Shown here piece after piece: positions 1-6,965 of a DNA stretch of 15,243 nt. Position 1 is the first letter of the stretch, and each line of letters begins with the position of its first letter. A model generated the notes under the pieces. That model made no database searches and had not been told where the DNA came from. It worked only from the letters and a program-made list of their open reading frames with translations. The stretch is from positions 1 to 15,243 of the forward strand of contig DUAL01000226.1 of the NCBI GenBank assembly GCA_012960835.1, in the 5' to 3' direction. The translations under genes and the position numbers were made by a program. This DNA is from Flavobacteriales bacterium. GTDB lineage: Bacteria > Bacteroidota > Bacteroidia > Flavobacteriales > BACL11.

Positions 1-282
1 ATCCTGATAATAGAAAAGATAAAAGACACTAGATTCTCCAATAGCTCTTTGTTGTTTTGCTTGCTTAAAAAGAGATTGATATTCCTCCCATGTCCAAACC
101 CCAAAATGTAAGCGATTCTTTACTTTATTTTTCACTAAAAATTGAGGTTCTTTTACGTTTTTTCCTTCCTCATTAAAAGAAGGCATAAAAATATTAGGAT
201 GCTGATTTAAATAATTATGCAAGGAAGAAGTACCACATTTTGCGGCACCTACTATTAAAAAGTTAGGTAAGTTTTTTTTCAT
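1..282 (-). CDS. PAPS-dependent sulfotransferase, N-terminal part (runs off the window)
   Basis: The first 94 codons are present and the 3' end lies beyond base 1. The ATG at 280-282 overlaps the stop of the flippase gene in an ATGA arrangement, which fixes the start. Residues 8-21 form a beta strand and loop (FLIVGAAKCGTSSL) matching the 5'-phosphosulfate-binding loop of the sulfotransferase family. KEPQFL at 44-49 and GESSVFYL at 82-89 match the conserved KEPhF-like and GE.SP.YL-like segments seen in bacterial sulfotransferases. Such enzymes move a sulfuryl group from PAPS to a hydroxyl or amine of a glycan, lipid or small molecule, releasing PAP. Position after a flippase and a PAP phosphatase suggests sulfation of an exported polysaccharide. 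The acceptor cannot be told from this fragment. The family call is firm; the substrate is inference. Confidence 0.85.
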   Translation of the reverse strand, partial: MKKNLPNFLIVGAAKCGTSSLHNYLNQHPNIFMPSFNEEGKNVKEPQFLVKNKVKNRLHFGVWTWEEYQSLFKQAKQQRAIGESSVFYLFYYQD

Positions 283-1646
283 CTTTTTCTAAATGGAATA
301 TAAAATGTTAGAAATCCAAACTGCTTTTTAACAACTAAAACCATACTTAAATTCCAAAAAATTATACTACACATACTAGCAACTGCAGCCCCATTTATTC
401 CATAAATTCCAAGTTTTGGAAATTGAATGTCTAAGGGATTTCCTGTAGGAATCAATAAATAATTCAAACCAATATTGATTATTGCTCCAACAATTAAAAT
501 TTTCATAAATACAAGTTGATTCCCAGTCATTTGCAACAAATTACCAACCGAACCAGAAAAAGCACTAATCAGCATACCAACAGAAAGTATAATAAAAGCA
601 TTAACTCCTGTTTTAAATTCTCCACCAAAAATACCTAAAAAGAAAGTAGGAAACAAAAAGAATATAATAAGCAAAGGGAGAGTACTCCAAAAAATCATTT
701 TAGTAGATTGTTGTGCTACTTTTTTCAATCCTTCTATATTATTTTCTCCATACATTTCTGCAAATTTTGGAGCAGCAATGCTATTTATTGCCATCAATGT
801 AATACTCGCAAACATAGATAGTTTAAATGCTACACCATATATCCCAACATCTGTTGCGGACATCATATTGCCAATCATTATTTTATCTGTCCAAGCCATA
901 ATGAATTGTACCGATTGCGCAAACATCAAGGGCATGGCAACCGCTAAAATATTCTTGAGGGATTTTTCTTCAAATTCTTCCTCTGCATTTTCTTCTATCT
1001 TTTCTTTTAAAACACTTCTAAACACAACAAATGCTAACAAAGAAACTATAGTAAGACTTGTAATATATGCATAAAATGGAACTATTGAGTCATAACTATA
1101 TTGCAATAAAATGATAATTGTAATGATTGTAAATAATGCTTGACTCATTCTATAAAAGAAAGAAAATGCTGCGATTTTCTTTAGCCCTCTTAAACTTTGA
1201 TAGTGTAAAATAAAGAATGTCATGGGTAAGATAAAAAATGAAAAAAGTCGGATATATTCAGGATTAATGTTGAGCAGATTGGCTATTGCATTAGCAAGAA
1301 AATACATAAGAGAGGACGAACTAATAGAAGTGACCAGTAATGTACTTACCACTTTTTTCCTGAAATGTAGTAAACTCCTCCATTTTTTTTGTTTGGCGAA
1401 AGAGGCAATAAACCGAATAGATACAGTATCCATCCCAAGTTTTGCAATAAGGGTAAAAATACGCAAAACTACCACTGCTAACATATACTCTCCTAATCCT
1501 TCTGCGCCAAAATATCGAGCAATAAGCAAAGTAAGTAAAAACCCAACTATTTGTCCTCCAATACGCAAAAAGAAGGAAATTCCTCCTTTCTTGAATAACT
1601 CAGAAAAATCATTATCCTCTAATGCTTTTTGAAATCTTTTTTTCAT
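279..1646 (-). CDS. Wzx-like polysaccharide flippase (MOP superfamily membrane protein)
   Basis: This 455-residue, very hydrophobic protein has roughly a dozen predicted membrane segments and a short basic N-terminus without a signal peptide. Residues 23-54 (an ISFFLRIGGQ segment followed by ARYFGAEGLGEY) match the first helix pair of O-antigen/polysaccharide flippases. The segment 253-275 (TDKIMIG, then ATDVGIYGVAFKL) matches the second-half repeat of the same fold. A strongly charged loop at 213-230 joins the two six-helix halves, as is typical. Length is normal for the family. Such proteins move lipid-linked oligosaccharides across the inner membrane. It starts 4 bases after the cysQ stop and overlaps the sulfotransferase start by 4 bases, so the three are probably co-translated. 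Export of a teichoic-type or other lipid-linked glycan is equally possible; the cargo is unknown. Confidence 0.85.
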   Translation of the reverse strand: MKKRFQKALEDNDFSELFKKGGISFFLRIGGQIVGFLLTLLIARYFGAEGLGEYMLAVVVLRIFTLIAKLGMDTVSIRFIASFAKQKKWRSLLHFRKKVVSTLLVTSISSSSLMYFLANAIANLLNINPEYIRLFSFFILPMTFFILHYQSLRGLKKIAAFSFFYRMSQALFTIITIIILLQYSYDSIVPFYAYITSLTIVSLLAFVVFRSVLKEKIEENAEEEFEEKSLKNILAVAMPLMFAQSVQFIMAWTDKIMIGNMMSATDVGIYGVAFKLSMFASITLMAINSIAAPKFAEMYGENNIEGLKKVAQQSTKMIFWSTLPLLIIFFLFPTFFLGIFGGEFKTGVNAFIILSVGMLISAFSGSVGNLLQMTGNQLVFMKILIVGAIINIGLNYLLIPTGNPLDIQFPKLGIYGINGAAVASMCSIIFWNLSMVLVVKKQFGFLTFYIPFRKR

Positions 1647-1650
1647 AAAA

Positions 1651-2442
1651 TTAGTTGACCAAAAACCAAGGATTCAATAAGTCTTCTTTATTGTACACCA
1701 CCTCTTTTTCAGTATTGTATTGGGTAACGGAAAATCCTGCCATTTTTACAATGGCATGCCCAGCCCCTGTATCCCACTCCATTGTTGGTGCATAACGTGG
1801 ATAAGCGTCAGCTTTTCCTTCTGCTACCATGCACAATTTTAAGGAGGAGCCCACTGCCATCACTTCTACATTTCCATGTTCTTTCTTTTTTCGATCAAAA
1901 AACTGCTCGGTTTCCACAGACATATGCGAACGAGAACCAACTATTACATAATTATTTCTATTGTAATTGATGGGTAATTTATGAGCTCTAGCAATGAGTT
2001 GGTCAAGATTATCAATAACTGAATTTCTGCTAATTTTATAAGCACCCAGTCCTTCTAAAGCAAAATAAAGCTCTTCTTTAACAGGAACATAAATCACTCC
2101 CATTACAGGAGTCCCATTATGGATAAGAGCGATATTTACGGTAAATTCTCCATTTCGTTTTACAAATTCTTTGGTGCCATCTAATGGATCAACTAGCCAA
2201 GAATACTCCCAATTTTCTCTTTCTGCAAAAGGAATTTTTACCCCCTCTTCACTCAAAAAAGGAATCTCTGTGTTTTTCAAATGCCTCTCAATTACTTCAT
2301 TGCAATTTTTATCTGCAAGGGTTAGCGGTGATTTATCCTCCTTATGTTCTACTGCAAAATCGGAAGCATATACCTTCATAATAGCATCCCCTCCTTCAAT
2401 AGAGGCGTTTATTGCTTTTAATAATAACTCCTTAAAATTCAT
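1651..2442 (-). CDS. cysQ: 3'(2'),5'-bisphosphate nucleotidase (PAP phosphatase) CysQ
   Basis: This 263-residue protein belongs to the Mg-dependent, lithium-sensitive phosphatase superfamily (inositol monophosphatase fold). All metal-site motifs are visible: SEE at 64-66, DPLDGTKEF at 85-93 (Asp85, Asp88, Thr90) and WDTGAGHA at 223-230 (Asp224). KSPLTLAD at 37-44 is the usual N-terminal motif. TKEF after DPLDG and the overall length favour CysQ over inositol monophosphatase. CysQ hydrolyses 3'-phosphoadenosine 5'-phosphate to AMP and phosphate, relieving inhibition of PAPS-using enzymes. That fits the sulfotransferase two genes downstream and the APS kinase gene upstream. It starts 19 bases after the truncated aldehyde dehydrogenase stop and ends 4 bases before the flippase, so it is internal to the left-hand operon. 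No separate promoter is evident. Confidence 0.92.
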   Translation of the reverse strand: MNFKELLLKAINASIEGGDAIMKVYASDFAVEHKEDKSPLTLADKNCNEVIERHLKNTEIPFLSEEGVKIPFAERENWEYSWLVDPLDGTKEFVKRNGEFTVNIALIHNGTPVMGVIYVPVKEELYFALEGLGAYKISRNSVIDNLDQLIARAHKLPINYNRNNYVIVGSRSHMSVETEQFFDRKKKEHGNVEVMAVGSSLKLCMVAEGKADAYPRYAPTMEWDTGAGHAIVKMAGFSVTQYNTEKEVVYNKEDLLNPWFLVN

Positions 2443-2461
2443 TTTCTTTTTCTACTTTTCG

Positions 2462-3322
2462 TCAAACTTCTGTTGGATGCCAAATGGTTTTTATTTCCTG
2501 ACACTTTTCTATAAAATAAGGAGATTGGCTATTTCCCTCAACCCAGTTTTTTCTTCTATATATACTTACTCTTTTTAAATTCTCAGTAGCCATTTCTTCT
2601 ACTACTTTTATTTCTTTTAAATTATCTCCGCAATAGATGATAGCGTTTACATCCTTATGTGATGCAAAATGAGAAAGTAATTCCTTTCTATCCCCTGTTA
2701 AAATATTCACAATTCCTGCCGGAACATCTGAAGTATTCAACACTTCAGCCAAGGAAATAGCAAGAAGGGGGTTAATTGCTGAAGCGAGAATCACGGTCGT
2801 GTTTCCACCAACAATTGTTGGTGCAAGTAAAGAAATCATTCCTAATAAAGGATTTTCGTTTGGCGCAATAATAGACACAACTCCTGTTGCTTCTAGGGTT
2901 GAAAAATTGAAATGATTGGATGCAACCGGATTTACAGCACTAAATATTTGCTGAAATTTATCGCTCCATCCTGCATAATAAATTAAGCGGTCAATACTTA
3001 ATGATACTTCTTTTGCAGCAGCAGCTTTCGTGCTTCCTGTGCTTATCAATTGCTCGGTGAACTGTGTTTTGCTGCCTTCCAACATTTCGGCAATTCTATA
3101 CAGAATTTGCCCCTTATTTAATGCTGTTGCATTTGCCCAGTTTCCTTGTGCTTTTCGTGCTGAAACCACTGCATTCCTGAAATCTTTTCTGGAAGAAAGA
3201 CACATATTTGCCAACAAATCTCCCTTTGCATTTTTCATATGAAAATACCTTCCAGATTCCGTTCTCGGAAATTTTCCGCCAATAAAAATTTTATAGGTTT
3301 TTAAAACATCTATTCTGCTCAT
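2462..3322 (-). CDS. Truncated, catalytically dead aldehyde dehydrogenase-like protein (ALDH16 C-terminal-domain-like)
   Basis: At 286 residues this covers only the N-terminal (NAD-binding) part of an aldehyde dehydrogenase, which is normally near 480-500. IFIGGKF at 12-18, the YYAGWSDKF segment at 115-123 and PAGIVNILTG at 201-210 clearly align with the neighbouring complete enzyme. Key residues are changed. The PWNFPL motif with its catalytic Asn reads PNENPL (154-159, Glu at the Asn position). The KPAE nucleotide-binding Lys is replaced (ILASAI, 178-183). FTGST reads IYCGD (229-233). The protein ends before the catalytic Glu and Cys region, with a short tail KTIWHP at 278-283. No leftover catalytic-domain sequence lies between the stop and cysQ, so it is not a simple frameshift. 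The ATGA overlap with the preceding gene implies coupled translation. It resembles the inactive second domain of ALDH16; a structural or regulatory partner role is inferred. Confidence 0.82.
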   Translation of the reverse strand: MSRIDVLKTYKIFIGGKFPRTESGRYFHMKNAKGDLLANMCLSSRKDFRNAVVSARKAQGNWANATALNKGQILYRIAEMLEGSKTQFTEQLISTGSTKAAAAKEVSLSIDRLIYYAGWSDKFQQIFSAVNPVASNHFNFSTLEATGVVSIIAPNENPLLGMISLLAPTIVGGNTTVILASAINPLLAISLAEVLNTSDVPAGIVNILTGDRKELLSHFASHKDVNAIIYCGDNLKEIKVVEEMATENLKRVSIYRRKNWVEGNSQSPYFIEKCQEIKTIWHPTEV

Positions 3323-4776
3323 GATTTAAATTTTAAATAGGGTTTTAATCCGTGTAATCCCCCTTCTCTTCCCATACCACTTTCTTTGTATCCTCCAAAT
3401 GGAGAGGCGGGATCAAACTTATTGAATGTATTCGCCCATATTACCCCTGCTTTTAATTTTTGGCTCAGTTTAAATATTTTAGATCCTTTTTCTGTCCAAA
3501 CTCCTGCTGATAAACCAAAAGGTGTATTATTGGCTTTTTCAATTACCTCATCTATTGTTCTAAAAGTTTGGATAGTAAGCACAGGGCCAAAAATTTCTTC
3601 TTGAACAATGGTATGAGATTGAGAAACATTTAAAAATAATGTCGGAGGACACCAATTTCCTTTTTTAGGTAATTGGCATTTTGGCTGATAAATATCCGCT
3701 CCTTCCTTTTTGCCTATGGCTATGTATTTTTCAATAGTTGCTAATTGCTCAGTAGAGTTTATAGCACCAATATCTGTGTTTTTATCCAATGGATCTCCGA
3801 TAATCAAAGTGGAAATTCTTTCTTTTAATTTTTCGATTACAACATCCGCAACAGATGCCTGCACAAACAAACGTGAACCCGCGCAACACACATGTCCTTG
3901 ATTGAAAAATATGGCATTGACAATTCCTTCCACTGCTTGCTCAATAGCCGCATCTTCAAATATGATATTCGCCCCTTTTCCGCCCAACTCTAAAGTAGTT
4001 TTCTTTTCTATTCCAGCCAAACTTTTTTGAATCAACTTGCCTACTTCTGTGGAGCCTGTAAAGGCAATTTTATCTACATCCGGATGACTGACAATGGCAG
4101 CACCCGTTTCTCCTGCTCCGGTAATGATATTCACGACTCCCTTTGGCAAACCACTATCTTGAATGAGTTCTGCTAATTTCAGAGCCGTTAAAGAAGTTGT
4201 CTCGGCTGGTTTCAGCACCACTGTATTACCTGTTGCCAATGCTGGGGCTATCTTCCAAGCGGCCATTAAAAGCGGAAAATTCCAAGGGATTATTTGCCCT
4301 GCAACCCCTAATGGTTTTGGAATTTTATTCGGAAAAGCATACTCTAATTTATCCGACCAGCCTGCATAATAAAAAAAGTGATTAGCCGCTAATGGAATGT
4401 CAATATCTCTTGATTCTCTAATTGGTTTTCCCCCATCCAAACTTTCAATCACAGCAAATTCTCTTGCTCTTTCTTGCATCATTCTGGCAATTCGGAAAAT
4501 ATATTTTCCCCTTTCTTTTACAGAAAGTTTGGACCAACTTTTGAATGCTTTTCGGGCGGCTTTTACTGCTCTATCCACATCTTGTTTATTTGCCTCTGCT
4601 ACCTTAGCAATTTGCTCTCCATTTGCAGGATTTACAGTGTCAAAATATTTCTTGGAAAGTGGTTTCACAAAATCTCCACCAATGAATAAATCATATTTTT
4701 TTTTCAACTGAATATGTGCTGTGCTCTCAGGAGCAGCCGCATAATTCCAACTTTTATTTATATCCACTTTACTCAT
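3319..4776 (-). CDS. NAD(P)+-dependent aldehyde dehydrogenase, complete and apparently active
   Basis: This 485-residue protein has all the hallmarks of the superfamily. PWNFPL is at 164-169 (catalytic Asn166), LKPAE at 188-192 (Lys189 contacts the cofactor), and FTGSTEVG at 239-246. ELGGKGA is at 263-269 with general base Glu263. FNQGHVCCAGSR at 291-302 carries nucleophile Cys297. EEIFGPVL and SPFGGYKESGMGRE follow near the C-terminus. It should oxidise an aldehyde to the carboxylate. ATG follows the deoC TAA with no gap, and its own TGA overlaps the next ATG. A sensible substrate is acetaldehyde from the aldolase, though this is inferred from gene order only. An N-terminal extension of about 25 residues precedes the usual start of the fold. 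With the next gene it totals 771 residues, near the size of a two-domain ALDH16 protein. The enzyme-class call is firm; subfamily is less sure. Confidence 0.93.
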   Translation of the reverse strand: MSKVDINKSWNYAAAPESTAHIQLKKKYDLFIGGDFVKPLSKKYFDTVNPANGEQIAKVAEANKQDVDRAVKAARKAFKSWSKLSVKERGKYIFRIARMMQERAREFAVIESLDGGKPIRESRDIDIPLAANHFFYYAGWSDKLEYAFPNKIPKPLGVAGQIIPWNFPLLMAAWKIAPALATGNTVVLKPAETTSLTALKLAELIQDSGLPKGVVNIITGAGETGAAIVSHPDVDKIAFTGSTEVGKLIQKSLAGIEKKTTLELGGKGANIIFEDAAIEQAVEGIVNAIFFNQGHVCCAGSRLFVQASVADVVIEKLKERISTLIIGDPLDKNTDIGAINSTEQLATIEKYIAIGKKEGADIYQPKCQLPKKGNWCPPTLFLNVSQSHTIVQEEIFGPVLTIQTFRTIDEVIEKANNTPFGLSAGVWTEKGSKIFKLSQKLKAGVIWANTFNKFDPASPFGGYKESGMGREGGLHGLKPYLKFKS

Positions 4777-5676
4777 TTAATCTTTTGAAAAATAATCTAA
4801 AGATTGGTAAATTCCTGTTTCTTGTTTTTTGAGTTGCATCAAAATATCATTCGCCAAAGAACTTGCCCCAAATCGAAACAAATCTTTATTCATCCACTCA
4901 TCTCCCAAAGTTTCTTTAAGCATTACCAAATACTGCAAAGATTTTTTGGCAGTAGAAATTCCTCCTGCTGGTTTCATGCCGATTTTTATTCCTGTTTCTT
5001 TATAAAAATCCTTAATTGCATTTAGCATTACAAACACAACCGGCATTGTTGCCGCAGGACTTATTTTTCCTGTGGAAGTTTTGATAAAATCCGCCCCTGC
5101 ATGCATGGCAATATCAGATGCTTTTCTGACATTATCCAAAGTCTCTAATTCACCTGTTTCCAGAATTACTTTCAAATGCGCCTTACCACAAGCCTGTTTC
5201 ACTGCTGCAATTTCATCAAACACAAAATTGTATTCTCCCTGCAAGAATTTTCCTCTTGAAATAACCATATCCACCTCATCTGCTCCTTCTGCTACTGCAT
5301 ATTTTGTGTCGTTCAATTTTACTTCTAATGTAGATTGTCCACTTGGAAATGCGGTGGCAACAGAAGCCACTTTAATACCACTTCCTATTAACTCTTTTTT
5401 GGCAACCCCCACCAAAGTTGGATACACACAAACAGCAGCAACATTGGGCAGCCCCTGAATAGAATCATCTAAATGCCTTGCTTTATAACACAATTGCTTC
5501 ACTTTTTCAGGAGTGTCTCTCCCTTCCAAAGTAGTCAAATCAATCATGCTTAGGGCTAAGTGCAATCCCATCTGTTTTGCAGAAGTTTTTATACTTCTTG
5601 TACAAAATCGATTGGTTCGCTCATGTACACCAACTTTGTCAATCTTTGGTGTTTTGCTTAAATCTGGTAATGTCAT
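4777..5676 (-). CDS. deoC: Deoxyribose-phosphate aldolase (animal DERA-like type)
   Basis: The enzyme reversibly cleaves 2-deoxy-D-ribose 5-phosphate to glyceraldehyde 3-phosphate and acetaldehyde, the last step of deoxynucleoside breakdown. I start it at the ATG 5674-5676, giving 299 residues. The reading frame also opens at a TTG four codons upstream, but that codon lies inside a promoter-like box. Class I aldolase residues are in place: EVDMVI with Asp136, FIKTSTGK with Schiff-base Lys199, and MKPAGG with Lys235. The protein is longer than E. coli DeoC (about 259). Segments such as IDLTTLEG, QLCYKA, AAVCVYP and LGDEW resemble, from memory, human DERA rather than E. coli DeoC. The stop TAA directly abuts the ATG of the aldehyde dehydrogenase, pointing to linked handling of acetaldehyde. 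No deoxyribokinase, phosphopentomutase or nucleoside phosphorylase is present in the window. Confidence 0.93.
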   Translation of the reverse strand: MTLPDLSKTPKIDKVGVHERTNRFCTRSIKTSAKQMGLHLALSMIDLTTLEGRDTPEKVKQLCYKARHLDDSIQGLPNVAAVCVYPTLVGVAKKELIGSGIKVASVATAFPSGQSTLEVKLNDTKYAVAEGADEVDMVISRGKFLQGEYNFVFDEIAAVKQACGKAHLKVILETGELETLDNVRKASDIAMHAGADFIKTSTGKISPAATMPVVFVMLNAIKDFYKETGIKIGMKPAGGISTAKKSLQYLVMLKETLGDEWMNKDLFRFGASSLANDILMQLKKQETGIYQSLDYFSKD

Positions 5677-5685
5677 AATAGAATC

Positions 5686-5701
5686 CAAAAATACAAAATT
5701 A
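5686..5701 (-). promoter_or_regulatory. Candidate -7 promoter boxes for the deoC operon
   Basis: Read on the minus strand, TAATTTTG (5701-5694) and TATTTTTG (5693-5686) both fit the Bacteroidota -7 consensus TAnnTTTG in tandem, 10-25 bases ahead of the deoC ATG. A good -33 TTG at the normal distance is not seen, and AT-rich DNA gives such matches by chance, so support is moderate. The terminator just upstream makes a promoter in this gap necessary unless there is read-through. Confidence 0.4.
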
Positions 5702-5732
5702 AATTTGCATAAGAGAATAATAATCAGGGCAC

Positions 5733-5760
5733 AAAAAAAGGGGAGTAAATCTCCCCTTTT
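5733..5760 (-). terminator. Intrinsic terminator after the cysC-nucleotidyltransferase unit
   Basis: On the minus strand a GGGGAG / CTCCCC stem (5756-5751 with 5745-5740) closes a five-base ATTTA loop, can be extended by A-T pairs on both sides, and is followed by seven T residues (5739-5733). This is a textbook Rho-independent terminator, 26 bases past the nucleotidyltransferase stop. It separates that gene from the deoC operon. The flanking A/T runs would also let it work weakly on the plus strand, but no convergent gene is there. Confidence 0.88.
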
Positions 5761-5785
5761 CTTTATTTTTCGGATTAGCCTTTTA

Positions 5786-6262
5786 TTATAGCTCTACTTC
5801 TGTTTCAAGCAAGTATTTTTCCACATCTGCTTGAATAGACTCATCCACTAATGTTTTCCAATCGTTATTTCCTTCTTTTATTGAATTTCTGATTCCGGTT
5901 GCTGAAATCCAACCGATATTCTCTGGTGGGGTGAATTCGTTAATTTCATAACCAACACCTCTACCAAAATTCACACTCTCCATATCAGGAATAATAATCA
6001 CCTCAACATCATGCCCTTTTGCTGCATGATATTTTTCAATCATTTCGACTGTTTGCTCTGTTGTAAAAGGGTTCTTTGCATCAGGAGCTATGTCTCTTAC
6101 CATAATAAGAGCTGGAATTCCTTCATTTATTTTTTGCATTATTAAAGAAATATGACCTTGATGATATGGTTGAAATCTTCCTACAAAAATTGCATATTTT
6201 TTACTTTCATTGGTGGTAGGATTTCCACCATGATTTTTTACATCCCATTTTGCTACTTCCAT
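5786..6262 (-). CDS. Small HxGH-motif nucleotidyltransferase (NadM-like fold) paired with APS kinase
   Basis: This 158-residue protein belongs to the HxGH nucleotidyltransferase superfamily. YAIFVGRFQPYHQGHISLI at 23-41 holds the HxGH nucleotide-binding motif (His34, His37). NPFT at 64-67 and ISATGIR at 119-125 match NPFT and the ISxTxIR signature of archaeal-type NMN adenylyltransferases. Compared with those enzymes (about 170 residues) the stretch before ISATGIR is short and lacks the usual SGNP-like pyridine-nucleotide segment, so an NMN role is doubtful. The family transfers AMP or CMP from a nucleoside triphosphate. Residues 1-22 are a polar extension with no other Met start nearby. It begins 19 bases after the cysC stop and is followed by a terminator, making a two-gene unit. 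ATP sulfurylase (Sat) has a related fold and motif, so this may supply APS to CysC; that is inference. NMN or cytidylyl transfer remain alternatives. Confidence 0.8.
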   Translation of the reverse strand: MEVAKWDVKNHGGNPTTNESKKYAIFVGRFQPYHQGHISLIMQKINEGIPALIMVRDIAPDAKNPFTTEQTVEMIEKYHAAKGHDVEVIIIPDMESVNFGRGVGYEINEFTPPENIGWISATGIRNSIKEGNNDWKTLVDESIQADVEKYLLETEVEL

Positions 6263-6281
6263 GTTTTGTTTTTTTATTTAA

Positions 6282-6893
6282 CTATACTAATGTTTTACTA
6301 ATAATACCTTCTTTGACTAAATATTCAATTACAATTTGAGCGCAAGCTTCAATATCATGTTTATCTGTTTCCACTACTAATTCAGGATTTATTGGCTCTT
6401 CATATGGCGCATCAATTCCAGTGAAACCTTTGATTTCACCAGCTCTTGCTTTTTTGTAAAGTCCTTTTGGATCTCTTTCTTCACAAACTGAAAGATCGGC
6501 ACTAATAAAAACTTCAATGAAATCCTTATTACCAATTACCTCTCTTGCAATATCTCTATCTTCTCTGTAAGGCGAGATAAAAGCAGTTAATATAATAGAG
6601 CCCGAATCAGCAAATAAATTTGCTACTTCTGTAATTCTTCTTATGTTTTCCGTTCTGTCTTCATGGGAAAACCCTAAGTCTTTATTCAGGCCTATTCTTA
6701 CATTATCGCCATCCAAAATATAGGTTTGTAATCCCATATCATGCAAAACTTTTTCAGTTGCATTTGCTACTGTCGATTTTCCAGAGCCAGAAAGCCCGGT
6801 AAACCAAATCACTCTTGATTTGTGTTGGTTTCTTTTTTCTTTTTCTTCCCTAGGAACTCTATGCTCGTGGAAGTGTAAATTTTCTGTTGCCAT
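6282..6893 (-). CDS. cysC: Adenylyl-sulfate (APS) kinase CysC
   Basis: This 203-residue cytoplasmic enzyme phosphorylates APS at the 3' position to give PAPS, the sulfuryl donor. The P-loop GLSGSGKS is at 33-40, DGDNVR at 61-66, LGFSHEDRTENIRR at 73-86, and FISPYREDRD at 105-114 with the Ser107 of the phosphorylation site. The KGLYKKARAGEIKGFTGI segment (143-160) and PYEEP close the APS site. Length and motifs are typical of stand-alone CysC, and no ATP sulfurylase or CysN domain is fused. No cysD, cysN or sat lies next to it; the partner gene encodes an unusual small nucleotidyltransferase. A sulfotransferase and cysQ further along suggest the PAPS is used for sulfation rather than for sulfate reduction. 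No PAPS reductase is in the window. Confidence 0.95.
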   Translation of the reverse strand: MATENLHFHEHRVPREEKEKRNQHKSRVIWFTGLSGSGKSTVANATEKVLHDMGLQTYILDGDNVRIGLNKDLGFSHEDRTENIRRITEVANLFADSGSIILTAFISPYREDRDIAREVIGNKDFIEVFISADLSVCEERDPKGLYKKARAGEIKGFTGIDAPYEEPINPELVVETDKHDIEACAQIVIEYLVKEGIISKTLV

Positions 6894-6915
6894 TTTCTTT
6901 GTTTTTTTAAGCCGG

Positions 6916-6923
6916 CAAATTTA
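6916..6923 (-). promoter_or_regulatory. Candidate -7 promoter box for cysC
   Basis: The minus strand reads TAAATTTG, an exact match to TAnnTTTG, 23 bases before the cysC ATG. The matching -33 TTG is not clear (a TTA lies near the expected spot), so this is a moderate call. Together with the terminator at 5733-5760 it would define a two-gene transcript. Confidence 0.42.
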
Positions 6924-6965
6924 CACTTTTATTTAGAAAAATAAGGCGTAATGTAGAAAATTGGG

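Noticed and set aside
778..1632. Plus-strand open frames opposite the flippase gene
   Set aside because: They are low-quality reflections of the minus-strand membrane protein with no recognisable motif; the same holds for the other plus-strand frames opposite deoC, the dehydrogenases and sprA.
2443..2461. The short dehydrogenase as a frameshifted full-length gene or assembly error
   Set aside because: Only 19 bases lie between its stop and cysQ, with no remnant of the catalytic domain in any frame. The active-site changes upstream also argue for a long-standing inactive protein.
2806..2823. Perfect 18-bp palindrome CACCAACA-AT-TGTTGGTG inside the truncated dehydrogenase gene
   Set aside because: It encodes a conserved dehydrogenase segment (PTIVGGN) in the middle of the gene, so coding constraint and chance explain it; no promoter is near.
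5677..5688. TTG start for deoC four codons upstream of the chosen ATG
   Set aside because: The TTG lies within the promoter-like TATTTTTG box, and the ATG at 5674-5676 keeps the whole aldolase fold.
5786..6262. Naming the small nucleotidyltransferase as NMN adenylyltransferase (nadM)
   Set aside because: The HxGH and ISxTxIR motifs fit, but the segment before ISATGIR is shortened and the gene is paired with cysC, so a specific NAD role is not supported.
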